A DNA stretch of 64,000 nucleotides from assembly GCA_034231615.1 (NCBI GenBank), contig CM067311.1:16673199-16737198 (forward strand). Reading direction: 5' to 3'. Below, piece after piece: positions 10,741-22,040 of this stretch. The position numbers and the translations under genes are program-made. Source of the stretch: Meghimatium bilineatum (lineage: Eukaryota > Mollusca > Gastropoda > Stylommatophora > Philomycidae). The notes below the pieces were generated by a model that saw nothing but the letters and a program-made list of their open reading frames with translations, did not search any database and was not told the origin of the DNA. The number at the start of each line of letters is the position of its first letter. Within the stretch, counting starts at the first letter, position 1.

Positions 10741-11479
10741 TTAAAGAAGGGGAATTAATAGGCTGTAAGGCCATCCAGGAACTAAAGCTTCAGGAAGCGG
10801 ACCGCATCATATGGAGAACCTCTGCCCTATGTGTCACTTGCGGCACGAAAGGAACAAACTAACTTCTATGAACTCTCTCACCTCAGTTAACAAATATATA
10901 TTATATAGGATTTTGTTAATGTTGAATTTGACTGGGCAATTCTACATTTGAATTTTTAAATATACCTTCTACATGATGTTATTAATGTTATTGAATTATG
11001 ATGCGAACGATGTTTTAAATCTAAGTAATAATTACATGCTAGATATGCCCCGTTAATAGGATCGCATATCTCAGGTTCAGATGCTCAGCAAACACAAAGA
11101 ATGACACCAGTTACAAAGAAATATCAAAGTGGATACATCAATAAACAAAGGATGTGAATTCCTATCCTCTGGGAAATCGATGAAACACAAAGGCAGTGAC
11201 CCGATCATCTATTTACACTGAATGTTGTCCATTTAATCGTGTTTTCTATCTGTTTTTGTGCGTGTTCATTCGCTGTTATTATCCACCGTGTTCTACGTAC
11301 GCATTGTTTCTTTCATCTGTTTATTTCCGGGATCTGCCCCTTTCGTCCGAGGCACATCATTTTCAATTTGGGATGTAGGTTCGCTTTGATTATATCAGAA
11401 CCATACGGTGTGACTAATTATTTGTGCGCTTTTCTCCAGGGAATTATTTTATGTGACATGGCGCCGTGGTCGTAGCCTT

Positions 11480-11795
11480 GAAACGTGCTTTCTTATTTCG
11501 GTATGGTCTTAATCATGACAAGGACTTTCTTATTTTGATATGTTCTTAGTCATGAGGAGTTTTTCTTTATTGTGGCGTGATCTTAGTCTTGAAAAGGACT
11601 TTCTTATTGCTGCCCGGCCTTAGTCTTGAAAAGGACTTTCTTATTGTGATATGTTCTTAGTCATGAGGAGTTTTTCTTTATTGTGGTGTTATCTTAGTCT
11701 TGAAAATGACTTTCTTATTGCTGCATGGCCTTTGTCATGAGAAGGACTTTCTTATTGTGATATGTTCTTAGTCTTGAGAAAGACACCATTTTTTT
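11480..11795 (+). repeat. 37/38-bp minisatellite, eight copies
   Basis: Diverged units with the pattern ACTTTCTTATTG...GGCCTTAGTCTTGAAAAGG. Two or three unit subtypes alternate. The right-hand block (58955-59150) has only five units, so about three units differ between the copies. Confidence 0.85.
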
Positions 11796-12094
11796 TATTT
11801 TTTATGCGGTTTATTTCGTAGAATTACAACTGTTGATCAATAGGGTTGTCAGAACAAGAACATTTCAGAATACTGTGCTGTTCGTAGTCTAGCTAGTGTG
11901 GATAATTGAATTGCTTTCTGTCTGGTGTGTACATGTCGATGGTTTAAAACAAATATATTTGTTCAATAATTTGTTTATACATTTAAGTTGGATAGCTTAA
12001 TTTTTCTCTGAACGCCATGTGAGGAAAAATTAATCACTTTCATACAACTTTTCTCAGAAAAGTTATGAACATCAGATGGCAAGAGAAGATTCCG

Positions 12095-12245
12095 GATACC
12101 AATGTCCTTGACAGTTCTGGTATCCCTAGCATTCACACTTTTAGTTGGTTGGTTGCTGATCCAGCAGTCCATGAGCTCTTTGATCCAATGCCATTGTGTG
12201 ATATATGCATGTGTTTGTGAGCTATTATTGTGTTCCATATAAACG
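12095..12245 (-). repeat. unknown repeat with conserved reading frame, copy 1
   Basis: On the minus strand this reads HAYITQWHWIKELMDCWISN followed by QPTKS. Related segments at 40165-40240 and 50430-50545 keep the same frame (W.KGHE-x-M-xx-WISNQP). Conservation of the peptide among dispersed copies suggests the ancestral repeat was coding. I do not recognise the family. Confidence 0.5.
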
Positions 12246-12479
12246 TGTCATATATCTGGCACTGGAGGGGGAAGCATTTTCCTTTTAGATCAGCGAGGGG
12301 GAGACAGCGGATACAGTACTTCTAAATCAGCGGTGGAGGGGGGGGGGAGGACATCGGATATAGTACTTTTAGATTAGCGAGGGGGAGACAGCGGGGAGAC
12401 AAATATCAAGGTACCACATGTTTAGACCACATAATTATGTCAGTTAAACATCTTAACAAATCACATCTTTTCCCCATTG

Positions 12480-13110
12480 CATAAAAAAAAATGCATATCA
12501 ACAGATATGAACTCACATCTACAATATTCATTGACAAAGAACAATTAGAAAATGTGAGGAACTTTGAATATCTCATATCAACCATCAACATCACGAGAGA
12601 TTGATCAGAAGTGCCCAGAAAGAGAGTAGTAAATGCCCTACAACAATTTCACAAATGAAAAATCTATTGCAAGAGACAAACAGGATACAAACTTGCAACT
12701 ATTAAGAAGCTATATTTTTCCAGTGGAAATATTTGGTAGTGAGACATGGGCAATGACATCCGAAATAAAAATAAATTATCCGCATTATAAATTACATCTT
12801 ATAAAAAAGGTCCTTAGAATATCATGGACAGAAAGACGAACCAACGCAGACGTCCATAAAAACCTGAACGTAGAAGAAAATAGTCTCCTCAAAACTATTA
12901 AAAAAAACATACACTAACATATTTTGAACATATAGAAAGACACAATGGTTTAGAAAGTTTAACCATGGAAGGAAAAGTCATAGGAGAAAGAACAAGAGGA
13001 AGACCAATGCTACAATAAACACAGGATATCAAAGACCTCTTTACATGACACTGAAAGAAGCTGGGCAGATTGTACAGAACCAAGAGGTTTACAGATCACA
13101 GGTAGTGAGC
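12480..13110 (+). pseudogene. LINE C-terminal fragment
   Basis: Starting near AATGCATATCAACAG, the plus strand reads LENVRNFEYLIS, then FPVEIFGSETWAMTSE, HLIKKVLRISWTERRTNADV, a YFEHIERHNG-like motif and GRPMLQ. These are the FEYL, ETW, LRISW, FGHI and RGRP landmarks of LINE C-terminal regions. Two frameshifts and several stops break it. The right-block copy is at 59850-60480. Confidence 0.75.
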
Positions 13111-13239
13111 GCATCGTTCTGTAAAGGATACACCACATAGATAGTTCTTTTTTATTTCACGACTCTGGGGTAGGGTGAAAAAGGTTTTTGTCAATAACAA
13201 AAACGTGTCCGATAAATACTGGCAACAATTTAGTGACGT

Positions 13240-13449
13240 AATTTATGGACAGCCACACAATGTTATGGACAGCCACACAATGTTATGGATAGCCACACAA
13301 TGTTATGGACAGCCACTCAATGTTATAGACATCCACTCAATATTATAGACAGCCGCTCAATGTTATAGAGAGGTACTCAATGTTATTGACATCCCTTAAT
13401 GCTATAGACAGCCACTCAATGATATGGACAGATATTCAATTGTATAGAC
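13240..13449 (+). repeat. 20-bp minisatellite, left part
   Basis: About ten units of the type CACTCAATGTTATGGACAGC. The array resumes after the hAT-type MITE at 13928 and continues to about 14175, so it was one array before the insertion. Confidence 0.9.
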
Positions 13450-13927
13450 CAGGGGTCGGCAACCTTTTGCTGTGTGCCAACTTAAGGTTTCAAATTATTC
13501 AGAGTGTCAACATCACATATCATTTTATACAAGTCGACGCCAATATTCTTATTTTACCATATATTTTATTTTTATATTTTAATTAATAAATATATAGTGA
13601 TATTCAATAATATGTAAAGTTGTAAACAACATTAAAAGAAATAGAGTTTCTTGAAAGATTAAAAAAAAACTTTTTTTTATTATTAATGGGAGCCATGCCC
13701 TTGCATGGTCTTGGCCAGTTGCTCAATATCGACAACATACTTTGTCACTTTGAGTTTGACACAATTTTCTGAATGTTCAGTAGTTAGGCGAGTGCCAAAA
13801 TAAGCGAGGAATTCCCGCTAATCGATTTATAATCAACTTTATACAGGAAACGTGAAGAGTGTGCGTGCCATTAGAAATTGCTTGGTGTGCCAAGTGTGGC
13901 ATGCGTGCCATAGATTGCCGACCCCTG
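13450..13927. mobile_element. hAT-type MITE with 8-bp target duplication
   Basis: A 478-bp element has terminal inverted repeats CAGGGGTCGGCAA and TTGCCGACCCCTG, extended imperfectly inward, and is flanked by the perfect 8-bp direct repeat GTATAGAC (13442-13449 and 13928-13935). CAGGGGTCGGCAA ends and 8-bp duplications are hallmarks of hAT transposons. There is no transposase ORF, so it is non-autonomous. The same insertion is in the right block at 60821-61298. Confidence 0.92.
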
Positions 13928-14178
13928 GTATAGACAACCACTCAATGTTATGGACAGACACTCAATGTTATGGACAGACACTCAATGATAAGGACAGACA
14001 CTCAATGTTATGGAATTGACTTCCACACAATGTTATGGAGTGAACATCCACTCAATGTTCTGGAATGGACTTCTGCTCAAGGTTATGAAACGGACAGCCA
14101 CTCATTGCTATGGACAGATACTCATTGTTATAAACAACCACTCATTGTTATGGATAGCTACTTAATGTTATGATATTC
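13928..14178 (+). repeat. 20-bp minisatellite, right part
   Basis: Continuation of the 20-bp array after the MITE, with more diverged units, some lengthened (ATGGAATTGACTTC, ATGGAGTGAACATC). Confidence 0.85.
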
Positions 14179-14189
14179 GTTTAGAGTTT

Positions 14190-14411
14190 CTTACTCTTCT
14201 TCTGAATTCGTTTTCAAACTCCTACAGATTAGGAGGATATAGTCGGGAGAACAGAATGGAATCAGCAATCCCTCTGAGCGAATTTGACTCAGGATATTTG
14301 AGATGGGATAGCCAACCCCACCTCCAAAATCTCCGTAGTAATTTCTTACGACATACATGGAAGGTAAACAGTGTTGCTATTCTTTGCTCCCCTTTCATAC
14401 CCTGGCAACAG
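14190..14411 (-). mobile_element. degraded long SINE (family S2)
   Basis: Matches the S2 SINE end to end on the minus strand: CTTCTTCTGAATTCG tail side, AGGATATAGTCGGGAGAACA, ATGGGATAGCCAACCCC, TTTCTTACGACATACATGGA and AACAGTGTTGCTATTCTTTG. It is shorter than 278 bp because of internal losses and has no clear target duplication, so it is older than the copies at 24.2 and 29-30 kb. Confidence 0.7.
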
Positions 14412-14689
14412 ATATGCGTAATTTCAGACTATCCTTTAGTTCTGTTATCATTTTCCTTTTCGTTGCTATATACTCTACTGACAATATATACTGCATATAT
14501 CATACCATGTGGATATCTTTGAAAGTGATGACCAGAATATGGGAACGCGTTCTCGTGTACGGCTGGCCGACTAGTGATATGGTTATGTGTCCACAGTATA
14601 ATTCTCTTGTATGGCTGTGGCCGATTATTCTATCAATATAGTTACAGATGTTCACCTTTCTGTGGAAGTGGTAAAACAGAATGTATTAA

Positions 14690-14850
14690 TTGTCAGCACC
14701 GAAGTCGGATGTGTCGGGTCATGTTCGCAAATGAACGATGGGGACACAAAGATTTCCGTTCTTTGGACTACATAGTGCTGAACATCTTATAGGACCATTG
14801 TCTTGCAAGAAATGCGATGGGAGATTGAGAACGAACGAATACAAAATTAC
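14690..14850 (+). mobile_element. degraded short SINE (family S1)
   Basis: CACCGAAGTCGGATGTGTCG, TTCTTTGGACTACAT, TAGGACCATTGTCTTGCAAG and GAGATTGAGAACGAACGAAT follow the S1 order. No clean duplication flanks it. The right-block copy is at about 62061-62221. Confidence 0.65.
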
Positions 14851-14859
14851 CGCCGTGAC

Positions 14860-15225
14860 CTACGAACAAGCAAATCTTTTTTAGATTAAACTACAGCTTA
14901 ATTCTATTCGCCGTACCCCAAAAATTATTCGAGACACTCTGCAATAGCATGAGACGCCGATGCCAAACTTATATTGATGCTGCTGCGACAAACGCGATAT
15001 TAATGATGGATGTGACTTGATGACTGTAGGAGTTTTTTTTTTTTTTACACCACGGGTAGACTAGACAACTGCTTGCTATCCGGTTCTGAAGCTGTACTTT
15101 TCTTTAAACACTGCATAATTTATTCAGCATATGATTCATACATGTGAAATAAAGTAGCCTGAATTAAATTAAATTCAGCACGTGCAATGGCTCATGTGAA
15201 AACATGCCGATGCGTTTTTAAATGT
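14860..15225. other. unassigned sequence
   Basis: No coding or repeat signal is recognised, apart from a poly-T run near 15032-15044 that differs by one T from the right-block copy. Confidence 0.4.
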
Positions 15226-15229
15226 TGCT

Positions 15230-15770
15230 AGTATAGATTTAAGGAAGAGATTAGCAATGGCATATTGCAAAATAAAACGGTTGAAAAATGTATAGAAAAA
15301 CAACAAAATAGAAATGAAAGTGCTAATGTTACGAACTTTTATTTTTCCGGTTGCAACATACGGCTGTGAAACATGGACCCTAACTAAAACAGCGGCAAAG
15401 AAGATCAACGCCTTCGAGCTGTAATGCTACAGAAAGATACTTAGAATATCATGGAAAGATAAAATCAGAAACTCAGACATTATAACAACATTGAATATTC
15501 CAGAGTGTTGGTTACTAAACACAATAACAAAAAGAAAACTACGCCTGTTTGGTCATAGAAAAAGACACAACTGTTTAGAAAGACAATTAATGGAGGGAAG
15601 AGTACCTGGGTAGAGTAGAAAGGACAGACCAAGAAGACGATGGACTGACGACATTAAAGATAACATGAATACATCGCTAGAAAATTAAAGCCACATCGCC
15701 CAAGGCAGAGAGAGGTTCAGAGAGTTCATTGGGAAGACAACGTTGTGGAAGGAATACGTCACATGACACC
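15230..15770 (+). pseudogene. LINE C-terminal fragment (family C)
   Basis: The frame IDLRKRLAMAYCKIKRLKNV, then (after a stop where tryptophan is expected) TFIFPVATYGCETWTLTKTA, then CYRKILRISWKDKIRN, LFGHRKRHN and RRWTDDIKDNM is the full post-reverse-transcriptase order. It ends with FREFIGKTTLWKEYVT. A handful of stop codons kill it. A closely related shorter copy is at 50005-50300. Confidence 0.8.
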
Positions 15771-15779
15771 AGTATAGCT

Positions 15780-15975
15780 AAAACAAAAGTGCCCAAGAAG
15801 AGCTGGAGGCAACTGATATATGGTTTTTAAGAAGAATTATGAAAATTTCATGGACATCCAAGAAAAATAATGTAGAAGTTCTCAGAGATGCCGGAGTAAA
15901 ACGACAAATTCTAGCAAAAAAATAGAAACAATCAAGATTCTTTAGGGCATGTGATGAAATAGGTAAAACTTGAAC
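15780..15975 (+). pseudogene. LINE C-terminal fragment
   Basis: ADIWFLRRIMKISWTSKKNN with frameshifts, NVEVLRDAGVKRQILAKK and FFRACDE follow the W.LRR..KISW...N..VL..AG..R..L pattern of LINE ends. It is short, and abuts the minus-strand LINE that follows tail to tail. Confidence 0.6.
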
Positions 15976-15980
15976 ATTTA

Positions 15981-16430
15981 GTCTATCTATCTATCTATAC
16001 GCTGTGTCCCTTGTTTACCTTGCAATTTCAGGGGTGGAAGAGTTCTCTGGAGATGGCCTTCTTGTGCGCTGTTTGTAAGCTTGTTCCTGTGGCTTCTTTA
16101 ATTTCTGTGATCCATCTTTTACATGGTCTGCCTCTGGCTTTATAACCGTTATGTCTATGTGTCATGGCCATTTGTGGCATGCTATATGTCGGTAGTCTGG
16201 AAGCGTGTGAAAACCACTTGATCTGCTGTCTTTTGATGTGTTCCAATACTGGTATTGTTTTGGTTATCTGTCTGATGTTATCGTTTCTAATTCTATCTCT
16301 TAATGACACTCCGAGTATTCTTCGTAGACATGTCATTTCTGTTGTCACTATTTTTCTTTTGTCTTGTGCTGTCATTATCCAGGTTTGGCACTGGTAGCAT
16401 AGTGATGGAATAATAATAGTCTTGTATAAT
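15981..16430 (-). pseudogene. LINE C-terminal fragment (family B)
   Basis: On the minus strand MTAQDKRKIVTTEMTCLRRI, then LGVSLRDRIRNDNIR, LEHIKRQQIKWFSHASRLP and GRPCKRWITEIKEATG, ending KKAISRELFHP and a stop. The 115-codon frame is intact and is the most LINE-like open stretch of the left block. A (TCTA)n tail at 15981-15998 marks the 3' end. The right-block copy at 63350-63800 has the same frame with two residue changes. Other 3' ends of this family are at 46640-46970 and 50701-50862. Confidence 0.8.
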
Positions 16431-16924
16431 GCAACATTTAGTAACCACCGGAAAGATGAAGAGGAAAAGAGATAAAAGAAGATAAATAGAAATTTCTGTA
16501 TGTGTTGTTACTGTGGCACACAAACAGGTCGGCAACTGAGCTTATCAACAACACAAGAGTTGTAGAGAGACATGATCGCCAACGCCACTCGGCATGAAGC
16601 TTGATTGATTGAGTATAGATAAATCCGTCCAATGAAAACTGCTAATAATGTGTATTGTCACATTTCATTACGCTGGTATCATGCGCACATTGCACACACA
16701 TTCCTCATCTCTCTCCAGGAGGCATGCACAAACCTAGTTAGGCATATTCTCCTATATCAGGTCCGCAATTGTTCCCGACTTTTGTGTCATCCTCTCGCTT
16801 CATTTGATATTGTGCCTTCTTGAGCTGTTCATTATCTCTTTTGACAGCTCGCTTGTTGTAGAGAATTATAGAATTATCCCATTTATGTTACGTCATTCAA
16901 AGCGTGCTTTCTTTAAGTATATCT

Positions 16925-16998
16925 TTCCATTGCTTACATACATAAATACATACATTCATACACATGCGCACACACACACGCATGTACACACACACACA

Positions 16999-17039
<41 letters not shown>

Positions 17040-17045
17040 GTACAT
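16925..17045. repeat. compound microsatellite ACAT / CA / (AT)n
   Basis: CATACATAAATACATACATT, then CACACACACGCATG, then a 40-bp AT run. Long AT/AC compound tracts like this are frequent in several invertebrate genomes. Confidence 0.95.
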
Positions 17046-17430
17046 ACATTTAAACACACATAAAGCTACGATGTATTGTATGGAATGCCAATTATCTTTT
17101 TCTAGGCACTCAGAAGAGGGAAGTACGGAATAAATTTCAATCCAAAATGAGGCCACGAAACGGGTAAGAACCACTGACTATTCCGTAGAATGTCAAAATG
17201 ACAAATAATTTAATACTGGATTTGAATGTGTGGAAACGCAAAGATATCGCAGCATAGCTGTAAATAATGGCACGTCGTATTTCCTTAACTGGTCATCACC
17301 TATCTGGTTATCTTGATAACTGACAGCAGCTTGGAAACAAATGAAGATGTCCCTTGATAAGTCTGCTGAGATCTTATAAGATTACAGCTAGTAGTATGCA
17401 TTTCTAGACAACTTTCTTTGTATACAGCCT

Positions 17431-17530
17431 ATTTCCCCATGCTAAGCCTATTTCCCCATGTTAAGCCTATTTCCCCATGCTAAGCCTATTTCCCCATGCT
17501 AAGCCTATTTCCCCATGCTAAGCCTATTTC
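17431..17530 (+). repeat. 19-bp minisatellite
   Basis: About five units of GCTAAGCCTATTTCCCCAT. It is followed without a gap by the 48-bp array. Confidence 0.9.
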
Positions 17531-17867
17531 GACAACTTTCTGTCGTATACCGAGTGTTTTTACATGTATACATATCTAGACAACTTTATATCGTCCACCG
17601 AGTGTTTTTACTTGTAAACATATCTGGGAAACTTTATTTCTTGCACCGAGTGTTTTTACATGTAAACATATCTGGGCAAGTTTATATCTTGCACCGAGTG
17701 TTTTTACATGTATACATATCTGGACAACTTTATATCTTACAACGAGTGTTTTTGGATGTACACATATCTAGAGAACGTTCTATCGTGTTTTTGCCAGTTG
17801 AAAAATGTTGTATTTTATACCGAGTATTTTTTTACAGTGAAAAACTTTCTATCGCATACTGAACATT
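17531..17867 (+). repeat. 48-bp minisatellite, interrupted on the right by S3
   Basis: About six to seven units containing CACCGAGTGTTTTTACATGT and ATACATATCTGGACAACTTT. Degenerate unit pieces (TATCGTATACTGAGTA, TATCGTATATCGAAT) reappear at 18100-18215, so the S3 element at 17868 was inserted into the array. Confidence 0.85.
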
Positions 17868-18070
17868 CTTGAGTCTAACGGGAATTGAACCAGTCCGTTC
17901 AAAGGACCAAATCGTCTAGCACCTCTTGTACATGGGACTTTCCGTACTTGACTAACTTAACTCCAATAAAAGATGCGAATTATTCAAGACATTCAAACTG
18001 TGCACTCAGTCACAGAGAACGAACCAATCGAGACAAGGACTATTACAACAACAACGAACCAATCGAGAAT
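17868..18070 (+). mobile_element. S3 inverted-repeat element, one end present
   Basis: Begins CTTGAGTCTAACGGGAATTG and contains CCGTACTTGACTAAC, AAAGATGCGA, CCAATCGAGACAAGGACTAT and an (ACA)n stretch. The reverse complement of its left end, GGTTCAATTCCCGTTAG, includes a B-box-like GGTTCAATTCC. Family definition rests on the full-length copy at 54636-54902. Confidence 0.6.
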
Positions 18071-18721
18071 TTTTAATTTATCCTCTGGATTCCTTCTCGA
18101 ATTTATCGTATACTGAGTATATTCCCTAGTATTCACATCTTTAAAACTACGTATCGTATATCGAATAAATTTAACGGTACATATCTGATCACTTTCTATC
18201 CTATACTAATCGAATTCCTCATTCAGTTTCCCGCGTTGCCCATCTCATTCAGTTTTACATCAATCATTATAGCTTTGCACAAAGCTTGGCCCGGATTCTC
18301 ATTTCATTCGAACGGATGAGCTCTGTAATGGAAGGGACATCTTTATAAAGACAAATAAATGAACACTCCCTTATCTGTTACTATAACAAGATATCATTAA
18401 TGTATTGTTCATAATTTCATTGTGTCGGATTTTGTAAGGTAATTCTAAGGGATAATGAATAAGAATAGGATAGGTTGATTGGGTGTGAAAAGAGAACCAA
18501 TTGATTGGCATCTCCAAGAGATACAAATATTGAAGTGTTGGTGAATATCTGGCATAAAAACAAATGTTGAAGTGTTGAAAGAAATTTGGAAGAAAAACTA
18601 ATGTTGAAAAATATCTCAAACAAAAACAATTGATGAAACTTTTACAGACACTTTGAAGAAAAACAAATGTTGAAACTTTGTAGAGAATTTCTAAGAATCT
18701 AAGAAATCACACAGCGAAGTG

Positions 18722-19015
18722 TTAAAGAATGTTAAAGTGACTGTAGAATGTTAAAATGACTGTAGAATTTTAAAGTGACTGTAGAATGTTAAAATGACTG
18801 TAGAATGTTAAAATGACTGTAGAATGTTAAAGTGACTGTAGAATGTTAAAGTGACTGTAGAATGTTAAAATGACTAGAATATTAAAGTGACTGTCGAATG
18901 TTAAAGTGACAGTAGGATGCTAAAGTGATTGCGGAGTGTTAAAGTGACGATTGGGTGCTAAAGTGATGGTAGAATGTTAAAGTGACGAAAGAATGTCAAG
19001 GTGACGGTGGAGTGT
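18722..19015 (+). repeat. 19-bp minisatellite
   Basis: About fifteen units of AGAATGTTAAAGTGACTGT with A/G variation (AAAATGACT versus AAAGTGACT). The last five units are diverged and of variable length. Confidence 0.9.
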
Positions 19016-19061
19016 TAAAAAGTATAATGTACAGTTTTCATTTCCACGCCTTTGACTCGTA

Positions 19062-19168
19062 TCGGAGAATACGGTATTCGTCCCATATTTAAGAATACGG
19101 TATTCGTCCCATATTTGAGAATACGGTATTCGTCCCGTTTTTGAGAATATGGTATTGGTCCCGTATTT
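19062..19168 (+). repeat. 26-bp minisatellite, four copies
   Basis: Units of GAGAATACGGTATTCGTCCC plus ATATTT. The core GAATACGGTATTC is nearly palindromic. Confidence 0.85.
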
Positions 19169-19540
19169 TTCATTGACTTACGACATACTTAAGAATGATG
19201 TGAACAACAGAATATATACCACTTTTACTTTCCCAGAGGAACTGGTACCCATTTCATTAGCATGTGTCGAAATAGGAGCAGCTGATGGTTTAAACATATT
19301 TTGGTTGAACTGGAAGTTGAACATTGGATTATTAAACCAGGAGGCCAGTTTACTAACACCTGAGCTCTCGCTGCACTTAAATAGAAAAAAAAATTTGGCA
19401 GAGTATCCTATTCAGGACGTAGCCACCCACCCAGCATGTTTTGGCTGTAGTGATTTTCAAGGCAATATAAATACGTTCAGTAATATGTCATTGCATTCTG
19501 AAAGGTCCGGATGCAGAAATGCCTGTGGCGGACATTGAAA
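19169..19540 (+). other. open 129-codon frame of unknown origin
   Basis: A frame from 19149 to 19538 is open but shows no domain I recognise. Its DNA near 19215-19255 (CTTTTACTTTCCCAGAGGAA, CTGGTACC) is related to 31688-31725, so at least that part belongs to a dispersed repeat. The start lies inside the 26-bp array. I do not call it a gene. Confidence 0.2.
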
Positions 19541-21200
19541 TCAGTACATTGGCCACCAAAGACGCGCTCTGCAATACCCCCACAGAGCCGGGCGCACTTG
19601 AATAAATAAACAATTGTTGGCGCAAGAACATCGAATATTAGAAAACGGTTTGCCATATATAATCCATGCAGTTATTATATGTACTGGTGACCACACACTG
19701 AATGCCTCTTGAGAAGGCAACACGCGCTAAAGAGCAGCGTTGTGTGAGGGAAAAGCAACAGTGGCAGCGAAGTCTCTTTTGTCCAGCATGAGACAGCGGC
19801 CGTGGTGTTGTTCGTGGCCGAGAGCATACTGTAGTTAAAACGCTGTGTACGATAGAACATCTCTCACCAGAATAGGCCCCATTCAAGTAGAAGTTATGCC
19901 TCAGCGATTGGATATGCTAGCGTGTGTATGTTCTCTTAGTATAATAAGACGATTTAAACACAGCTCACCATTGCGCAAGGGCAAATAACAGAACAAGTGC
20001 CGAGGAGAACATATTTGTTTAAATTAACTGACGGAAGCAATGTTGAAACTCGGACTCTGTGCACACGTTGTAGGTAGCAAGTCCTAGTATTTGAAGGAAA
20101 AACAAACCATGTATAACTCAACTGCTGCCGCTGACAAACACTGCTCATACAGAGAAAATCTGGTCCAGTACACAAGGGCACAGTGGGCAATGATATTGTT
20201 TTATTACAAAAGATTGATTTGTTCGCCGACCGCGAAGCTACTGGTAATCCTAGGTGTAATCCACCCCCTTCTTTGGAAGATAAACGCAGTAGCCAAGAGT
20301 CAAAACACGAGCTGGGCTTTGCAATTTATTAGAACGCCATCACAGGCGAACGAGGCGAGTGCGTGAGAATACACAGATCAAATCCTAGACTCAGGAACTG
20401 TTTGACAACGCTGTAGGCAAAAAAGACATTGTCTATGAGGACTAAGTAACCAGTCTAATTCACATGTAACCGTAGCCCAACACGACTCATACTGAAGAAA
20501 ATTGGTTCGTTGGCTGCAAAGCACCACTTCCGAAGATTGATGCACAGTGAGCGACTCAGGAAAAATATCAGCTCCTCCTGACACAGACTACATTTTGAGT
20601 AGAAAGCTTCATCAATACGCATTGCATTAAGCCGAATGCTGAAGTCTCTTGGGTATGCAAGTAAGCTCTCAGAAATCATCCCGCTGTACATAGGAAGTAA
20701 GAGCAAATCACTCGTAAATTCATGAGGATCTTTGCAAGCAAACAAATTTCACTCGTCATCTTTGAAGTAAGACCTTACTTCCCTGTACACACGAATTGAT
20801 AGCGAAAACCGGCCAGGCTTATTCATCTCGGCTGATCCGACAGATCCTGCTTTTTAATTGGTCATTGTGCTGATAATTGTGTCAGCCTCCAATGAAAAAT
20901 ACGAATCAATCAAATATCAAACAATCAGTGTAAATGTCAGACACTTGTAAATCTCTAATAATCGCGAGGAAGCCGTGCTTCAACTCTACTATCGATTTGT
21001 ATTCAACAATGAGCCATGTTGTCCACACGATCAAAATGTGTGATTCACTTATTTCGTATCCAACACATTTCTCCTTTACTTGACAATGTACTCAATTTCT
21101 TCTCAATTCATTCTAAAACTCATGTCGATTGCTCCTGTACAATTAGTAGACCATGACGCGGTACTCCGTCTCTGGACAAATCTTGCTAATCTACAGATTA
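19541..21200. other. unassigned region
   Basis: The longest stretch with no recognisable repeat, array or coding motif. Short open frames on both strands look like chance. A host regulatory or intronic function cannot be judged from sequence alone. Confidence 0.4.
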
Positions 21201-21214
21201 GTTCTAAAAGTTGA

Positions 21215-21575
21215 GTCATCATCATCATCATCAAGTACCGTCTCCGCAACGAATGTTGGCTGCAATGGATCTCCAACAACTCCTGTCTCTTGTCTTGGTG
21301 GTGCACTCTGCTAGATTGTAACATGTCCATCGTGTGATGTTACTCTCCCACTTGTATCTCTGCCTACTTCTTGCTCGCTTCCCTTTGACTTAACCCTCAA
21401 GTAAGATCTTCAATAAGGTGTCATGTCTTTTAATGTGACCAAAATATTTTATTTGCCTGATCTTTATTTCTCTTAGTAGTTCTTTCTTCATATGAAGTGT
21501 CTTTAGCACCTCTTTATATGTTTTCTTCTCTTTCCATGATGTTCTCCCTATTCTTCTATATACCCACATCTCAGT
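21215..21575 (-). pseudogene. LINE family A 3' fragment
   Basis: The reverse complement follows 23700-24060 closely: VYRRIGRTSWKE, LKTLHMKKELLREIKIRQIK, VKGKRARSR with WESNITRW, and the ending GDGT followed by a (GAT)n tail (21221-21235). Truncated after about 115 codons and broken by frameshifts. Confidence 0.75.
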
Positions 21576-21689
21576 TGAGTAAAAAGTTGACTACATTATC
21601 GACTAAAGGAGAAATGTGTTGGACACCAAGTAAGTGAATCACACATTTTTCTAAATGTGACCAACATGGTCTGTCGCTAGATACCATTC

Positions 21690-21850
21690 GAATCTATTAG
21701 AATTCGAACATTGTATATTCGAAACTGCGATATGTGCGACTTTCAGCCTGACACATCCAACTTCAGCAGGGTTTCTGTGTCGCTTGGAACTTATATAGGA
21801 CGAACAGACAATTAAACCCCATAACCTCCTTAGTGACCTATTATGACATT
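21690..21850 (-). mobile_element. heavily degraded S2 SINE
   Basis: Recognisable blocks are GCGACTTTCAGCCTGACACA, TCCAACTTCAGCAGGGTTTC and CCCCATAACCTCCTTAGTGA, in S2 order on the minus strand. Both ends are lost. Confidence 0.6.
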
Positions 21851-21874
21851 GCATTGTCACTTTGTTTCGATAGC

Positions 21875-22040
21875 CAATGATAATTACGCGAAAAATCACA
21901 TGTGTTATTTTAGAAGGATAATTCTCATGTGTCCTTTACTTTACATTGTCCTTTACTGAGGGACTGGGACAATGATAATCACGGGGAAAAATCGCATGTG
22001 TTATTTTAGAAGGATAATTCTCACGTGTCCTTTACAGTCA
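21875..22040 (+). repeat. 95-bp tandem duplication
   Basis: CAATGATAAT at 21875 and 21970 each starts a copy containing GTGTTATTTTAGAAGGATAA and TCTCATGTGTCCTTTAC or TCTCACGTGTCCTTTAC. Two copies only. Confidence 0.8.

Larger units (their letters stand above)
8137..16629 (+). repeat. large duplicated block, left copy
   Basis: This 8.5-kb segment is the same sequence, in the same order and orientation, as 55746-64000. The right copy begins immediately after a 100-N gap and runs to the window edge. From 13450 to 16629 the offset is constant (47371), so there is no net insertion or deletion, only about 15 single-base differences by eye. The left third differs by many one-base indels, and by copy number in two tandem arrays (36-bp: nine versus five; 37/38-bp: eight versus five). 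It may be a real segmental duplication or two haplotypes placed side by side. Confidence 0.95.

Noticed and set aside
19149-19538. 129-codon plus-strand frame as a host gene
   Set aside because: Starts within a minisatellite, contains sequence dispersed elsewhere (31688), and has no recognisable domain.
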